A DNA stretch of 64,000 nucleotides. It comes from an uncultured Bacteroides sp. Its GTDB lineage: Bacteria > Bacteroidota > Bacteroidia > Bacteroidales > Bacteroidaceae. The notes under the pieces are model-generated. The model saw only the letters and a list, made by a program, of their open reading frames with translations. It searched no databases and was not told the DNA's origin. This document shows, piece after piece, positions 50,538-58,452 of this stretch (positions are counted from its first letter, which is position 1; each line of letters starts with the position of its first letter). The position numbers and the translations under genes are program-made. The DNA is taken from contig NZ_OY782495.1 of assembly GCF_963677715.1 (NCBI RefSeq), forward strand, positions 124,001-188,000, written 5' to 3'.

Positions 50538-50858
50538 ATGAATTTAAAAGATTTTATCAAAGAGGCGATAGCGGATATTTCTAATGCTATCAGTGAATTA
50601 AACTCCGAAAATGAGAGCAGCGGGCTTATAGTTAACCCTTGTGATTTTACGGATTACAATAATAAGGGTAGGTACTTAAACGATGGTAGGAATGTTCATG
50701 AGATAGAGTTCAATCTATCGGTTTCTGCTGGAGAATTGGTAGAAAAAGGCGGCGGAATAAAGATAAACGTGCTTAAAGCCGGCATTAACAATGAAGTTAA
50801 TAACTCGGAAATAAGCACGGTAAAGTTTTCAATACTAGTCGTTTATCCTAGTCTTTAG
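50538..50858 (+). CDS. Hypothetical 106-aa protein in immunity region
   Basis: The ATG at 50538 is preferred to a TTG at 50532. The N-terminal helix (KDFIKEAIADISNAISEL) and strand-rich C-terminus (HEIEFNLSVSAGELVEKGGG) resemble trypco2-like domains of unknown role, but the match is not certain. It is controlled by the O1/O2 palindromes and may accompany immunity. Confidence 0.6.
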   Translation: MNLKDFIKEAIADISNAISELNSENESSGLIVNPCDFTDYNNKGRYLNDGRNVHEIEFNLSVSAGELVEKGGGIKINVLKAGINNEVNNSEISTVKFSILVVYPSL

Positions 50859-51009
50859 GTTTTCCGTATTTAATATAATTATAAAATACAGATGCCAATG
50901 CAATCCAATCAACATGTGCTTTGCTGCGCATATCTGGCTCTATTTCTTTTGATCTCAGAGCCATTTCAAGGCATTTAAACCTTAATCTTTCTTTTGAAAA
51001 CATGAACAT
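50848..51009 (-). CDS. Hypothetical 53-aa protein
   Basis: Starting from the ATG at 51009 the product is FMFSKERLRFKCLEMALRSK and continues to a helical C-terminus (ASVFYNYIKYG). It converges on the 106-aa gene with an 11-base overlap. Function unknown. Confidence 0.45.
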   Translation of the reverse strand: MFMFSKERLRFKCLEMALRSKEIEPDMRSKAHVDWIALASVFYNYIKYGKPKD

Positions 51010-51054
51010 AACAATGAGTTTTAAATGGTTAGTAATTAAATGAAGCACAAATAT

Positions 51055-51070
51055 ATCATAAATTTATGAA
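51055..51070. promoter_or_regulatory. Operator-like palindrome O3
   Basis: ATCATAAATTTATGAA lies 13 bases before the repressor ATG. Like O1 it is followed by TAAACAAA, so O1 and O3 share a longer sequence. It is suited to autoregulation of the repressor. Confidence 0.75.
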
Positions 51071-51082
51071 TAAACAAATAGC

Positions 51083-51475
51083 ATGAAAAGTATTAATGAA
51101 CGCATAGAAGAAATTAAAACATACTACTTTGGGAAAGATAGAGGAAATCATAAAAAATTTTCTGATAAGATAGGTGTCGCCAGTAATACCGCTAGTAATT
51201 GGATGAAAGACGGGTATTCTATTGGCGTCAATGTTATAATCCAATTATTGGAAGCTTTCCCAGACGTTAACGCTAACTGGCTTATCACCGGTAGCGGAGA
51301 AATAACTATAACTAAATCATCAAATTCAGATTCCGCTTCTCTTCAAAGAGAAATAGAAAAATTGAAAAATGAACTTAAGGAATTGAGCAAGGAGAATTAT
51401 ATGTTACAGGGAGAGAATAAGGTACTCAGGGAGCAAATAGGTCTCGGAGAAAGAAAAAAAGATAGAAGTGCGTAA
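51083..51475 (+). CDS. CI-like phage repressor lacking a peptidase domain, 130 aa
   Basis: Residues 22-62 form an XRE helix-turn-helix (KFSDKIGVASNTASNWMKDG), followed by a linker and a C-terminal coiled coil (residues 90-120). There is no S24 LexA-type Ser-Lys domain, so induction cannot be by RecA-assisted self-cleavage. It is the likely lysogeny repressor and binds the nearby palindromes. Induction may rely on an antirepressor or titration. Confidence 0.85.
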   Translation: MKSINERIEEIKTYYFGKDRGNHKKFSDKIGVASNTASNWMKDGYSIGVNVIIQLLEAFPDVNANWLITGSGEITITKSSNSDSASLQREIEKLKNELKELSKENYMLQGENKVLREQIGLGERKKDRSA

Positions 51476-51490
51476 TCATAGATTTATTTA
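51475..51490. promoter_or_regulatory. Operator-like half-site O4
   Basis: ATCATAGATTTATTTA shares the left part of O1 but not the right. It starts at the last base of the repressor stop and lies before the 126-aa moron. It may be a weak site or chance. Confidence 0.4.
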
Positions 51491-51523
51491 CTAAAAAACA
51501 AATATTATAAATTTCTTAAACTC

Positions 51524-51904
51524 ATGGAAACAAATAGCATTGAGCCTTTCCTTATACTTATATGCGTGGCAGGGGCGGTATTTTCTATTGCATTATTTAT
51601 CAAGGTCTGGATAGCTACTAATAATATCAGTAGCATAGAACAAAAACTTAAAAACGGCGATGAGAGTTTTGCGCTATATATGATTCAGGATGATAAAGAT
51701 GGGGCTTATAAATATCTAGTAGCGCATTTAGCTAGGTATTTGATAAAAATAAAGAGCAATGGCTCTACTGATGAAGTTTTTATATCTTCATCCAAAACCG
51801 AAATTGATAATATTTCTAGGCTGATCACTAAAACCGGGCATTCTATTCCTGACCATCTATCAACTCCTGAAAAGTTTTTATCTTACTATAAAGGACTAAA
51901 ATAA
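51524..51904 (+). CDS. Membrane-anchored moron protein, 126 aa
   Basis: A single helix (FLILICVAGAVFSIALFIKV) anchors the N-terminus; the remaining 95 residues are polar with an acidic centre. It follows the repressor and is expressed with it in lysogeny if transcription continues. It may block superinfection. Confidence 0.6.
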   Translation: METNSIEPFLILICVAGAVFSIALFIKVWIATNNISSIEQKLKNGDESFALYMIQDDKDGAYKYLVAHLARYLIKIKSNGSTDEVFISSSKTEIDNISRLITKTGHSIPDHLSTPEKFLSYYKGLK

Positions 51905-51910
51905 TACACC

Positions 51911-52957
51911 GTGAAAAAACTACTTTTTATTTTGCTTTTCATTCCGTCTATTGCTTATTCGCAAGTTAATGATGAAGAAATGAATAGGCTTTTAAAGGAA
52001 TGGTCAGAGCCTACTATTATAAGTAAACAATATTATGATAGCTTATATAATTATACTGGAATGGATGTTGGTATGTATATTGGGCAAATTCTTACTTTAA
52101 AAGGAAATGATTGGGGTGAGCAAAATGGCGTAAGTGGATTATATACAAAACCTTCATATGGAATATCCGAAATGATTCACCATAATTCTGATGATATCTA
52201 TAGCCTATTAGATGGCACAAATCTTACTGATTTTAAAAAAGTGAAGGATAAGAAATTTTATGTATCTAGGGTGTTAGTCTTTGATAAAAATCCTGTAGTT
52301 ATCCATAAAACATATCTTGAATTAATATGTGATAATGGGAATGTTATTTATTATGATTACCCTATAGATAGTCGAGATACGTTTGATGATCTTTTTATAG
52401 TTAGTGGATTTTATGAGAAAATGAGAAAAGAGCTGGTAGGTAGTCAATTTATATACACTGGCAATGATTATTATAGCACCTCTGACGAATATCATGGCAT
52501 TCATAATGTTGATAACAGACAGGAGATTAATAATATCTCTAAAAATAGTATATGGACTTGCGTAAATGTGGGTACATCAAAAACTTTAACTAGAAGATTA
52601 ATCGCTTTAATTAAAAATGAAAAGTATGGCATTGGCTATGTGCTCACTAGCGATTTCCGATCTATAACTCTATCTACTGCTAAATTTGTAGATAAGAAAG
52701 AGTATGACTCTGAAATAAAAGCAGAAAGCAATAAGAAACTTCTCATTTTACGTAAATACGGTAAAAATACCTCTGATTTAATAAATAGAGGCGTTGTTAG
52801 AATTGGATGGACAAAGCAAATGTGCATTTATTCATGGGGTAAACCTAATGATATTAATAAAACGACTAATAGATATGGAACGAGCGAGCAATGGGTATAT
52901 GATGATAATACATATCTCTATTTTGAAAATGGCAAATTAACATCTATACAAAATTAA
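51911..52957 (+). CDS. Exported lysogeny moron with BamE-like C-terminus, 348 aa
   Basis: A GTG start gives a clear signal peptide (KKLLFILLFIPSIAYSQ). The C-terminal 50 residues read RIGWTKQMCIYSWGKPNDIN and end with EQWVYDDNTYLYFENGKLTS, like the SmpA/BamE repeat of envelope lipoproteins. The central 250 residues are unknown. It is likely periplasmic and expressed from the lysogen, perhaps altering the envelope to exclude other phages. It overlaps the integrase by 4 bases at the convergent end. Confidence 0.7.
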   Translation: MKKLLFILLFIPSIAYSQVNDEEMNRLLKEWSEPTIISKQYYDSLYNYTGMDVGMYIGQILTLKGNDWGEQNGVSGLYTKPSYGISEMIHHNSDDIYSLLDGTNLTDFKKVKDKKFYVSRVLVFDKNPVVIHKTYLELICDNGNVIYYDYPIDSRDTFDDLFIVSGFYEKMRKELVGSQFIYTGNDYYSTSDEYHGIHNVDNRQEINNISKNSIWTCVNVGTSKTLTRRLIALIKNEKYGIGYVLTSDFRSITLSTAKFVDKKEYDSEIKAESNKKLLILRKYGKNTSDLINRGVVRIGWTKQMCIYSWGKPNDINKTTNRYGTSEQWVYDDNTYLYFENGKLTSIQN

Positions 52958-54153
52958 ATAGTATTCAAACACTCAATCACTCTCTTATTGGCCTCATCTA
53001 CCTTTTTTCTATCAAAATCAATATAAATAGATGTGACCTTAGAACCTATTTCATGGCCAAGAGCGGCCGATATGGTTTCTTTTGGAATATCCAACGAGGC
53101 GGCAATGCTGGCCCACGTGTGCCGGGCGTGATAGATCGTGATATCAGGAAATAAGGCCGTTCTTATTTTCTTTCCTCCTAACCCTACTCTTTCCACTTCT
53201 CCGATCTGTTTTAAATTGATGTTCATTCGGTGGGCGAAGTCCTTATAGTTATTCCATGTATCCAAAATATTTAAAAGATATCCTTCGCCCTGGTACTTAT
53301 TAATTATTTGCCGTGCTTCAGGTAGTATCTCGATTGAATAAAGTTTTCCTGTTTTGGCTCTATGATATTCTATTCTGTTATTCCGGATCTCTTTTAACTG
53401 GAACAAATCAACGGGGTTTATTCCTATCAAGTAAAACATGAGCATGAACATGTCTCTGTACTTTATTTGATGATCTTCACAAGAATAGTCTCTTAGCGTT
53501 ATTAAGTCTTTTACCGATAGCGCACGCTTTGGAGTTTCTTCTTTCCTTATTCTGAACTTCCTAAATGGGTAGAGAGTTATTTTCTCTTCGTCTATGGCAT
53601 AATTAAAGATCGCACGTATGTTTCTTAGGTGTATACCTCTTGCGTTCGTACGTACCCCGGATTCCATCATCCAAGCTTCAAACTTCTTTAACCATGTTAT
53701 GTCAATAGTTTCAAAGGTAGATTTTGGATCATAGGCCTCTATCTTCACTCTGGTTTGTTCATATACTCCACGGGTACCCGGATTACTTTTTAAAGAGGCG
53801 AAATCATTTAGGTAGTCGATGAAATATTTCTCTGATTTTAGCGGTTTGCCTTTCATACGTTCTTCTATGACTTCTTTTATTTTTAAGGCTGATATATGAT
53901 TTATATTCCCTTTTTGGATAAGATCAAGTAAAGTAGCCTCAGCGGTCGAAATCATTGTTCTTAACTTCATATTCTGGATACTGCAGTTGGGGGCTTTCTT
54001 GGATATCTCTTTCCCGTTAAATTGTTCGCGAACTACAGATATACCGGTACTGATCTTTGCCGACTTATGGAGATGAGATATTAAGAGCTTTATCGGAAAT
54101 GTTCCGTCTTCTTTTGCACGCCTTGTGTCTAATGTGAGTTTTACAGTTGCCAT
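52954..54153 (-). CDS. int: Tyrosine-type integrase, Bacteroides phage/IntDOT-like
   Basis: The N-terminal arm-binding domain (residues 1-80) is of the Bacteroides type (VKLTLDTRRAKEDGTFPIKL), then a core-binding domain (110-215) and catalytic domain. HARHTW, the H-x-x-R box, lies near residue 342, and the catalytic Tyr in SIYIDFD near 378. The segment LIGINPVDLFQL has Asn-Pro where Arg I is expected, a variation seen in IntDOT. It recombines at tRNA-Gly next door. Confidence 0.93.
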   Translation of the reverse strand: MATVKLTLDTRRAKEDGTFPIKLLISHLHKSAKISTGISVVREQFNGKEISKKAPNCSIQNMKLRTMISTAEATLLDLIQKGNINHISALKIKEVIEERMKGKPLKSEKYFIDYLNDFASLKSNPGTRGVYEQTRVKIEAYDPKSTFETIDITWLKKFEAWMMESGVRTNARGIHLRNIRAIFNYAIDEEKITLYPFRKFRIRKEETPKRALSVKDLITLRDYSCEDHQIKYRDMFMLMFYLIGINPVDLFQLKEIRNNRIEYHRAKTGKLYSIEILPEARQIINKYQGEGYLLNILDTWNNYKDFAHRMNINLKQIGEVERVGLGGKKIRTALFPDITIYHARHTWASIAASLDIPKETISAALGHEIGSKVTSIYIDFDRKKVDEANKRVIECLNTI

Positions 54154-54175
54154 ATTGATACTTATTAGTACTTAG

Positions 54176-54194
54176 TTGCACGCCATTTGCACGC
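54176..54194. repeat. Two TTGCACGC direct repeats upstream of int
   Basis: Repeats start at 54176 and 54187, 11 bp apart (one helical turn). They lie between integrase and tRNA and are suited to arm-type integrase or excisionase binding sites. Confidence 0.55.
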
Positions 54195-54201
54195 AAATAT
54201 A
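54194..54201 (-). promoter_or_regulatory. Candidate integrase -7 element
   Basis: On the - strand this reads TATATTTG, matching TAnnTTTG, 41 bases before the integrase ATG. It abuts the second TTGCACGC repeat, so protein bound there could repress int. Confidence 0.5.
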
Positions 54202-54256
54202 GTTTAATAAGGCAAATAAAGGGCTAATATGCTTTAGAATTTATTGGAGTAGACAT

Positions 54257-54288
54257 AAAAAAGGCACCTACAATACTCGTAAGTGCCT
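54257..54288 (-). terminator. Terminator of tRNA-Gly transcript
   Basis: Read on the - strand, AGGCAC/GTGCCT (with an inner TAC/GTA helix and one mismatch) is followed by six T. It is 9 bases after the tRNA 3' end. It may lie within the attachment region or just inside the prophage. Confidence 0.75.
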
Positions 54289-54297
54289 GATTATCAA

Positions 54298-54373
54298 TGG
54301 AGCGGCAAATGAGGTTCGAACTCACGACCCTCAGCTTGGGAAGCTGATGCTCTACCAACTGAGCTACTGCCGC
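54298..54373 (-). tRNA. tRNA-Gly(CCC), likely attachment gene
   Basis: The 76-base gene folds normally: acceptor GCGGCAG/TTGCCGC with a G-T pair, anticodon stem TCAGC/GCTGA, loop TTCCCAA giving anticodon CCC, and CCA encoded at the 3' end. Its 3' end faces the integrase. The tRNA is whole at this end, as expected if the phage restores the gene upon integration. Confidence 0.95.
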
Positions 54374-54394
54374 ATATGCTTTATTAAAGCGGCA

Positions 54395-54402
54395 CAAAGG
54401 TA
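54395..54402 (-). promoter_or_regulatory. tRNA-Gly promoter -7 element
   Basis: On the - strand this reads TACCTTTG, a fit to the Bacteroidetes -7 consensus, 22 bases before the tRNA 5' end. Confidence 0.6.
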
Positions 54403-54457
54403 ATTAGATATTTGAAATAATACTAGTTTTAGGGCAAAAAAAGAAGGTAAAAAGTGC

Positions 54458-54465
54458 TATCTTTG
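54458..54465 (+). promoter_or_regulatory. cob operon promoter -7 element
   Basis: TATCTTTG, a consensus -7 element, lies 24 bases before the cobU ATG. No cobalamin riboswitch is seen in the short leader. Confidence 0.6.
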
Positions 54466-54488
54466 TTCGCTAGAAAGAGAAAATACAC

Positions 54489-55001
54489 ATGAAGCAATTG
54501 ATACTGATCACCGGGGGAGCACGCTCCGGGAAGAGTAAATATGCTGAGAGATTGGCACTTACATTATCCCCCACCCCCATTTATCTGGCCACTTCCCGTA
54601 TCTGGGATGAGGAATTTCATCAACGGGTACTTCGGCATCAGGCAGATCGCGGGCCGGAGTGGACAAACATTGAAGAAGATAAAGAACTAAGTCGCCATCA
54701 GGTTGAAGACAGGGTGGTGCTTATAGATTGCGTAACGCTGTGGTGCACTAACTTTTTTTTCGACCTGGAGGCTGATACGGATAAAACTCTGGAGGCTGTA
54801 AAGCAAGAATTTGATCGCTTTGTGACACAGAATGCCACTTTTATCTTTGTTACTAACGAAATAGGTATGGGAGCAACTTCTGAAAATGCAATTCAAAGGA
54901 AATTCACCGACCTGCAAGGCTGGGTAAACCAGTATATTGCTGCCAAAGCAGACAAAGTAGTACTTATGGTGGCAGGCATCCCACTTGTCGTAAAGGGATA
55001 A
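54489..55001 (+). CDS. cobU: Adenosylcobinamide kinase / guanylyltransferase
   Basis: The P-loop GGARSGKS is at residues 9-16, followed by LATSRIWDEEFHQRVLRHQA with the His that accepts GMP, the DCVTLWCTNFFF segment and the conserved TNEIGMG near residue 120. The length of 170 is typical. It makes adenosyl-GDP-cobinamide in late cobalamin assembly. It opens the host operon cobUTSC right of the prophage. Confidence 0.95.
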   Translation: MKQLILITGGARSGKSKYAERLALTLSPTPIYLATSRIWDEEFHQRVLRHQADRGPEWTNIEEDKELSRHQVEDRVVLIDCVTLWCTNFFFDLEADTDKTLEAVKQEFDRFVTQNATFIFVTNEIGMGATSENAIQRKFTDLQGWVNQYIAAKADKVVLMVAGIPLVVKG

Positions 55002-55034
55002 TTCCGATTATTAAAAACACTATAATAATAACAC

Positions 55035-56072
55035 ATGAAGACATTTCATATTACAAAACCGGATGAACAGATTCGTTCGTTACTTATCGACAAAATTAAT
55101 AATCTTACCAAACCTAAAGGATCGTTGGGCAAACTCGAAGAATTGGCATTGCAAATAGGGCTTATTCAGCAAACACTTAGTCCTGAATTAAAGCAACCGC
55201 AAAACATTCTCTTTGCAGCCGATCATGGTATTGTAGATGAAGGCGTGAGTTTTTCGCCCAAAGAGATTACCTGGCAGCAAATCAGTAACTTTCTGCATGG
55301 AGGAGCTGGCATAAACTTCCTTTGTCGGCAGCATGGTTTCACTTTAAAGATTGTAGATGCGGGGGTCGATTATGACTTTCCTGAAAACAAAGGCATCATA
55401 GACATGAAGGTACGAAAAGGTACCCGCAATTATCTGCATGAGGCGGCAATGACTGTCGAAGAGATGGATCTGTGCATCGAACGAGGTGCCGAGGTAGTAA
55501 GGCAGAGTCATGCCGAAGGTTGCAACGTTATCAGTTTTGGCGAGATGGGCATAGCTAATACTTCCTCATCATCAATGTGGATGACTTGTTTCACTGATAT
55601 CTCGCTAGAGAAATGCGTGGGTGCAGGTAGCGGACTGGATAGTGCGGGTGTGCGTCATAAGTATACTGTTTTGAAACAAGCTCTGGATAATTATAAGGGA
55701 GATCATTCTCCGGAAGACATCATTCGTTATTTTGGTGGGTTGGAGATGGTGATGGCTGTTGGTGGCATGCTGCAAGCGGCAGAACTAAAGATGATAATTC
55801 TGGTAGATGGTTTTATCATGACCAACTGCATGCTGGCTGCCTCTAAGTTATGTCCGGATGTGTTGCATTATGCTATCTTTGGTCATCAGGGAGACGAAAC
55901 GGGGCATAAATTAGTACTCAATGCCATGGGAGCTAAACCGCTATTAGATTTAGGATTACGTTTAGGCGAAGGGACCGGGGCTATATGTGCCTATCCCATT
56001 GTTGATTCGGCTGTACGTATGATGAATGAAATGGATAATTTTGCTCATGCGGCAATAATCAAATATTTTTAA
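55035..56072 (+). CDS. cobT: Nicotinate-nucleotide-dimethylbenzimidazole phosphoribosyltransferase
   Basis: The 345-residue protein shows the [17 protein letters not shown] start, [24 protein letters not shown], the [12 protein letters not shown] loop, GAGSGLD, and the catalytic Glu region EGTGA near residue 318. It activates the lower ligand as alpha-ribazole phosphate. It lies between cobU and cobS, 33 and 1 bases apart respectively. Confidence 0.96.
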   Translation: MKTFHITKPDEQIRSLLIDKINNLTKPKGSLGKLEELALQIGLIQQTLSPELKQPQNILFAADHGIVDEGVSFSPKEITWQQISNFLHGGAGINFLCRQHGFTLKIVDAGVDYDFPENKGIIDMKVRKGTRNYLHEAAMTVEEMDLCIERGAEVVRQSHAEGCNVISFGEMGIANTSSSSMWMTCFTDISLEKCVGAGSGLDSAGVRHKYTVLKQALDNYKGDHSPEDIIRYFGGLEMVMAVGGMLQAAELKMIILVDGFIMTNCMLAASKLCPDVLHYAIFGHQGDETGHKLVLNAMGAKPLLDLGLRLGEGTGAICAYPIVDSAVRMMNEMDNFAHAAIIKYF

Positions 56073-56073
56073 G

Positions 56074-56835
56074 ATGACGAACCGTTTACTCGCTGCATTT
56101 GTTTTCTTCACACGGTTGCCTTTTGGGCGTATTCGTGAGATACCTGCCGAGTGCTTTAAGCATGTGGTTAATTACTGGCCATTGGCGGGGTGGCTCACAG
56201 GCGGAATAATGGCGGGAACTTTGTGGCTTGCGGCGCAAATACTTCCTCTCTCCGTTGCCGTATTGCTGGCATTGATGGTCCGATTGCTGGTTACAGGCTG
56301 TTTGCACGAAGACGGACTAGCTGATTTTTTGGATGGATTTGGCGGAGGAACCACGCGGGAACGGACGCTTGCCATTATGAAAGATTCTCATATAGGCAGT
56401 TACGGAGTTATCGGACTTGTTCTGTATTTTGCCCTGATGTGGTCTTTACTCTCTGCACTGCCGCTTACTCTGGCTTGTATGGCCATAGTGTCCGGCGATG
56501 CCTGGTCTAAATTCTGCGCAGCCCAGCAAATAAATTTCTTGCCTTATGCCCGCAAGGAGGAAGAGAGCAAGGCAAAAGTAGTGTACAACCGAATGTCTCT
56601 GGGGGCTTTCGTTTTCGCTTTTGTTTCGGGTATTGTTCCGGCAATTGTGTTTTTGTCTCCTTTTATGTTTTGGTTGGCAGGCTTACTGCCCTTGCTTACT
56701 GCCGTTTTCCTTATTTTACTGATGAAGAAACGGTTGCAGGGTTATACGGGAGATTGTTGCGGCGCGGCTTTTTTACTTTGTGAACTTGCTTTTTATCTGG
56801 GAATAAATATAGTGTATCAAGTATCTATTAATTAA
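56074..56835 (+). CDS. cobS: Adenosylcobinamide-GDP ribazoletransferase
   Basis: A polytopic membrane protein with LLAAFVFFTRLPFGRI at the start and the conserved EDGLADFLDGFGGGTTRER active-site loop near residue 76, then six or so transmembrane helices. It joins adenosyl-GDP-cobinamide with alpha-ribazole to form cobalamin. The length of 253 is typical. Confidence 0.95.
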   Translation: MTNRLLAAFVFFTRLPFGRIREIPAECFKHVVNYWPLAGWLTGGIMAGTLWLAAQILPLSVAVLLALMVRLLVTGCLHEDGLADFLDGFGGGTTRERTLAIMKDSHIGSYGVIGLVLYFALMWSLLSALPLTLACMAIVSGDAWSKFCAAQQINFLPYARKEEESKAKVVYNRMSLGAFVFAFVSGIVPAIVFLSPFMFWLAGLLPLLTAVFLILLMKKRLQGYTGDCCGAAFLLCELAFYLGINIVYQVSIN

Positions 56836-56843
56836 AAAGAGCC

Positions 56844-57371
56844 ATGGAAATATACCTTATACGACATACCTCGGTTGATGTAGCTCCTCATACGTGCTAC
56901 GGACAGACAGATGTGCCACTTAAAGACAGCTTTCAGGAAGAAGCCAGACTGGTGCTTCAGAATCTGGAGGGAATTACTTTTGATAAAGTATTTACCAGTC
57001 CACTGAGCCGTTGTGTACATTTGGCTAATTACTGCGGATATGCTGATGCGGAAAGAGATCCTCGCATCATGGAGATGGATTTCGGAGAATGGGAAATGAA
57101 ACATTATGATGAAATACGCGATCCCCGTTTGCAAGAGTGGTACAAAGATTTTATGAATGTTTCCGTTCCGGGCGGAGAATCGTTTGCCGACCAGTATAAA
57201 CGTGTATCGGAGTTTCTGGATGACTTACGCAGCGAGCAGGCAAATCGCATAGCTGTGTTTGCTCACGGAGGAGTATTAATTTGCGCACAAGTTTACGCAA
57301 AGACAGTGAAACCGGAAGAAGCTTTCAGCGTACTGACACCCTATGGTGGAATAATAAAAATCGAACTTTAA
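56844..57371 (+). CDS. cobC: Alpha-ribazole phosphatase (histidine phosphatase family)
   Basis: LIRHTSVD carries the RH catalytic pair of the phosphoglycerate-mutase fold at residues 5-6. FTSPLSRC and FAHGGVLI complete the active site. Its place at the end of cobUTS supports the alpha-ribazole-5'-phosphate phosphatase role. It converges with the next gene after 19 bases. Confidence 0.93.
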   Translation: MEIYLIRHTSVDVAPHTCYGQTDVPLKDSFQEEARLVLQNLEGITFDKVFTSPLSRCVHLANYCGYADAERDPRIMEMDFGEWEMKHYDEIRDPRLQEWYKDFMNVSVPGGESFADQYKRVSEFLDDLRSEQANRIAVFAHGGVLICAQVYAKTVKPEEAFSVLTPYGGIIKIEL

Positions 57372-57390
57372 CAGATAGTATTATCGGAAA

Positions 57391-57795
57391 CTATTTCTCG
57401 CATTTATCATCGGACTCGCAACTATCGCATGATCCGGAACAAATGCTGCTATTCTCCAATGCTTCTATGGCTGTATATGGCATAAGTTCTTGCTTGATAT
57501 AAAGAGAGAGATTGTACGTTAGGTCGTCTCCACTGCTCTTGTATACATTAATGCCGTTTTCTACAAAAAGATTCAATGCCAGAAGTTGAATCTGAGAGGT
57601 TAAAACCGCCTCTATTCCCATCTCCTTCATTTTTTTGGTAATCTTACTTCCCGGAGGGATAATGGTGCGCCAAGGCACAAAGGTGCAAACTCCCTCTTGG
57701 CCCGAAGCCATGGGATCAAAGATACAAACATCGGGAGTTCTGTTAAATCCTTCCGCTATGCGATTATCATCGTAAACAGGTACAATCAGTTTCAT
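57391..57795 (-). CDS. Dinitrogenase cofactor-binding (NifX/NifB-C/NafY-like) protein
   Basis: The fold is that of the MTH1175/NifX family: IVPVYDDNRIAEGFNRTPDV at the start and GIEAVLTSQIQLLALNLFVE in the middle. The last 20 residues hold a Cys-rich tail (ICSGSCDSCESDDKC), which is not part of the usual fold and may bind iron-sulfur or metal. It follows modC by a 29-base overlap and may carry FeMo-cofactor precursors or molybdenum. Confidence 0.82.
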   Translation of the reverse strand: MKLIVPVYDDNRIAEGFNRTPDVCIFDPMASGQEGVCTFVPWRTIIPPGSKITKKMKEMGIEAVLTSQIQLLALNLFVENGINVYKSSGDDLTYNLSLYIKQELMPYTAIEALENSSICSGSCDSCESDDKCEK

Positions 57796-58447
57796 CTTGT
57801 TCTACTATTAATCCGTTTTTAATTTTCACTATTTCCGTAGCCATGTGATTTGCTTCGTGCATATCATGAGTTACCATTATGCTGGTAGCGGCAAGATACT
57901 CATGTGCTTTCAATATTTCGCATTGAAGCAGGTTGCGCATCTCTTGGTCAATGGCCGACAGCGGTTCGTCGAGCAGTAAAATAGAGGGCGATGAAGCCAG
58001 CGCCCGTGCCAATGCCACCCGTTGTTTTTGTCCGCCGGACAGCTTAGAGGGTTTTTGTTTTGCCAATCCATTCATGCCAAAGATGTTAAGCAGTTCGTTC
58101 ACCTTCGTTTTGTCTCTTTTCTTTTGGGCAAAACAGATATTTTCTTCCACACTCATGTTAGGAAATAGAGCAAAATCCTGAAACATATAGGCTATGCTTC
58201 GTTGCTGGGGCTTGAAATTTACTTTTCGACGCGAGTCAAACCATATCTCGCTTCCTACTCTGATCATTCCTTCGTCCGGAGTAACTAGCCCCGAAAGCAT
58301 GCGCAATAAGGTGGTTTTTCCCGAACCGGAATGTCCCACCAGGCATATGAATTCCCCACCCGAAATCTCTTTTTCAATGTGCAATGTCCTATCTCCTTCA
58401 GAAGTGGTCATCTTTCTTTTTACGTCAATATAAATAGAAGTTATCAT
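57767..58447 (-). CDS. modC: Molybdate ABC transporter ATPase
   Basis: Walker A GHSGSGKT is near residue 38, the signature LSGGQKQR near residue 137, and Walker B LLLDEPLS follows. The protein has 226 residues and lacks the C-terminal TOBE domain that senses molybdate in ModC of E. coli. It pairs with modB (5 bases upstream) and serves nitrogenase molybdenum supply. The specificity is inferred from the nif context. Confidence 0.85.
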   Translation of the reverse strand: MITSIYIDVKRKMTTSEGDRTLHIEKEISGGEFICLVGHSGSGKTTLLRMLSGLVTPDEGMIRVGSEIWFDSRRKVNFKPQQRSIAYMFQDFALFPNMSVEENICFAQKKRDKTKVNELLNIFGMNGLAKQKPSKLSGGQKQRVALARALASSPSILLLDEPLSAIDQEMRNLLQCEILKAHEYLAATSIMVTHDMHEANHMATEIVKIKNGLIVEQDETDCTCLR

Positions 58448-58452
58448 ACCTC

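Larger units (their letters stand above)
1..54297. mobile_element. Prophage region (left end not in window)
   Basis: A continuous block of phage genes runs from the left edge to the integrase at 52954-54153, which lies beside the 3' end of tRNA-Gly. It contains terminase, portal, capsid, protease, tail and tape measure genes, a repressor with operators, and two early or replication modules. The right boundary is set by the tRNA and the start of host cobalamin genes. No copy of the tRNA 3' end was seen further left, so the left attachment site is probably outside the window. Whether this is one phage or two adjacent ones is unresolved, because some families occur in both arms. Confidence 0.9.

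Noticed and set aside
1-54297. Search for holin and endolysin
   Set aside because: No lysozyme, amidase or peptidase motif was seen. Small membrane proteins exist, but none can be called a holin without a partner lysin.
54466-54488. Cobalamin riboswitch before cobU
   Set aside because: The leader is only about 20 bases, too short for the B12 riboswitch.
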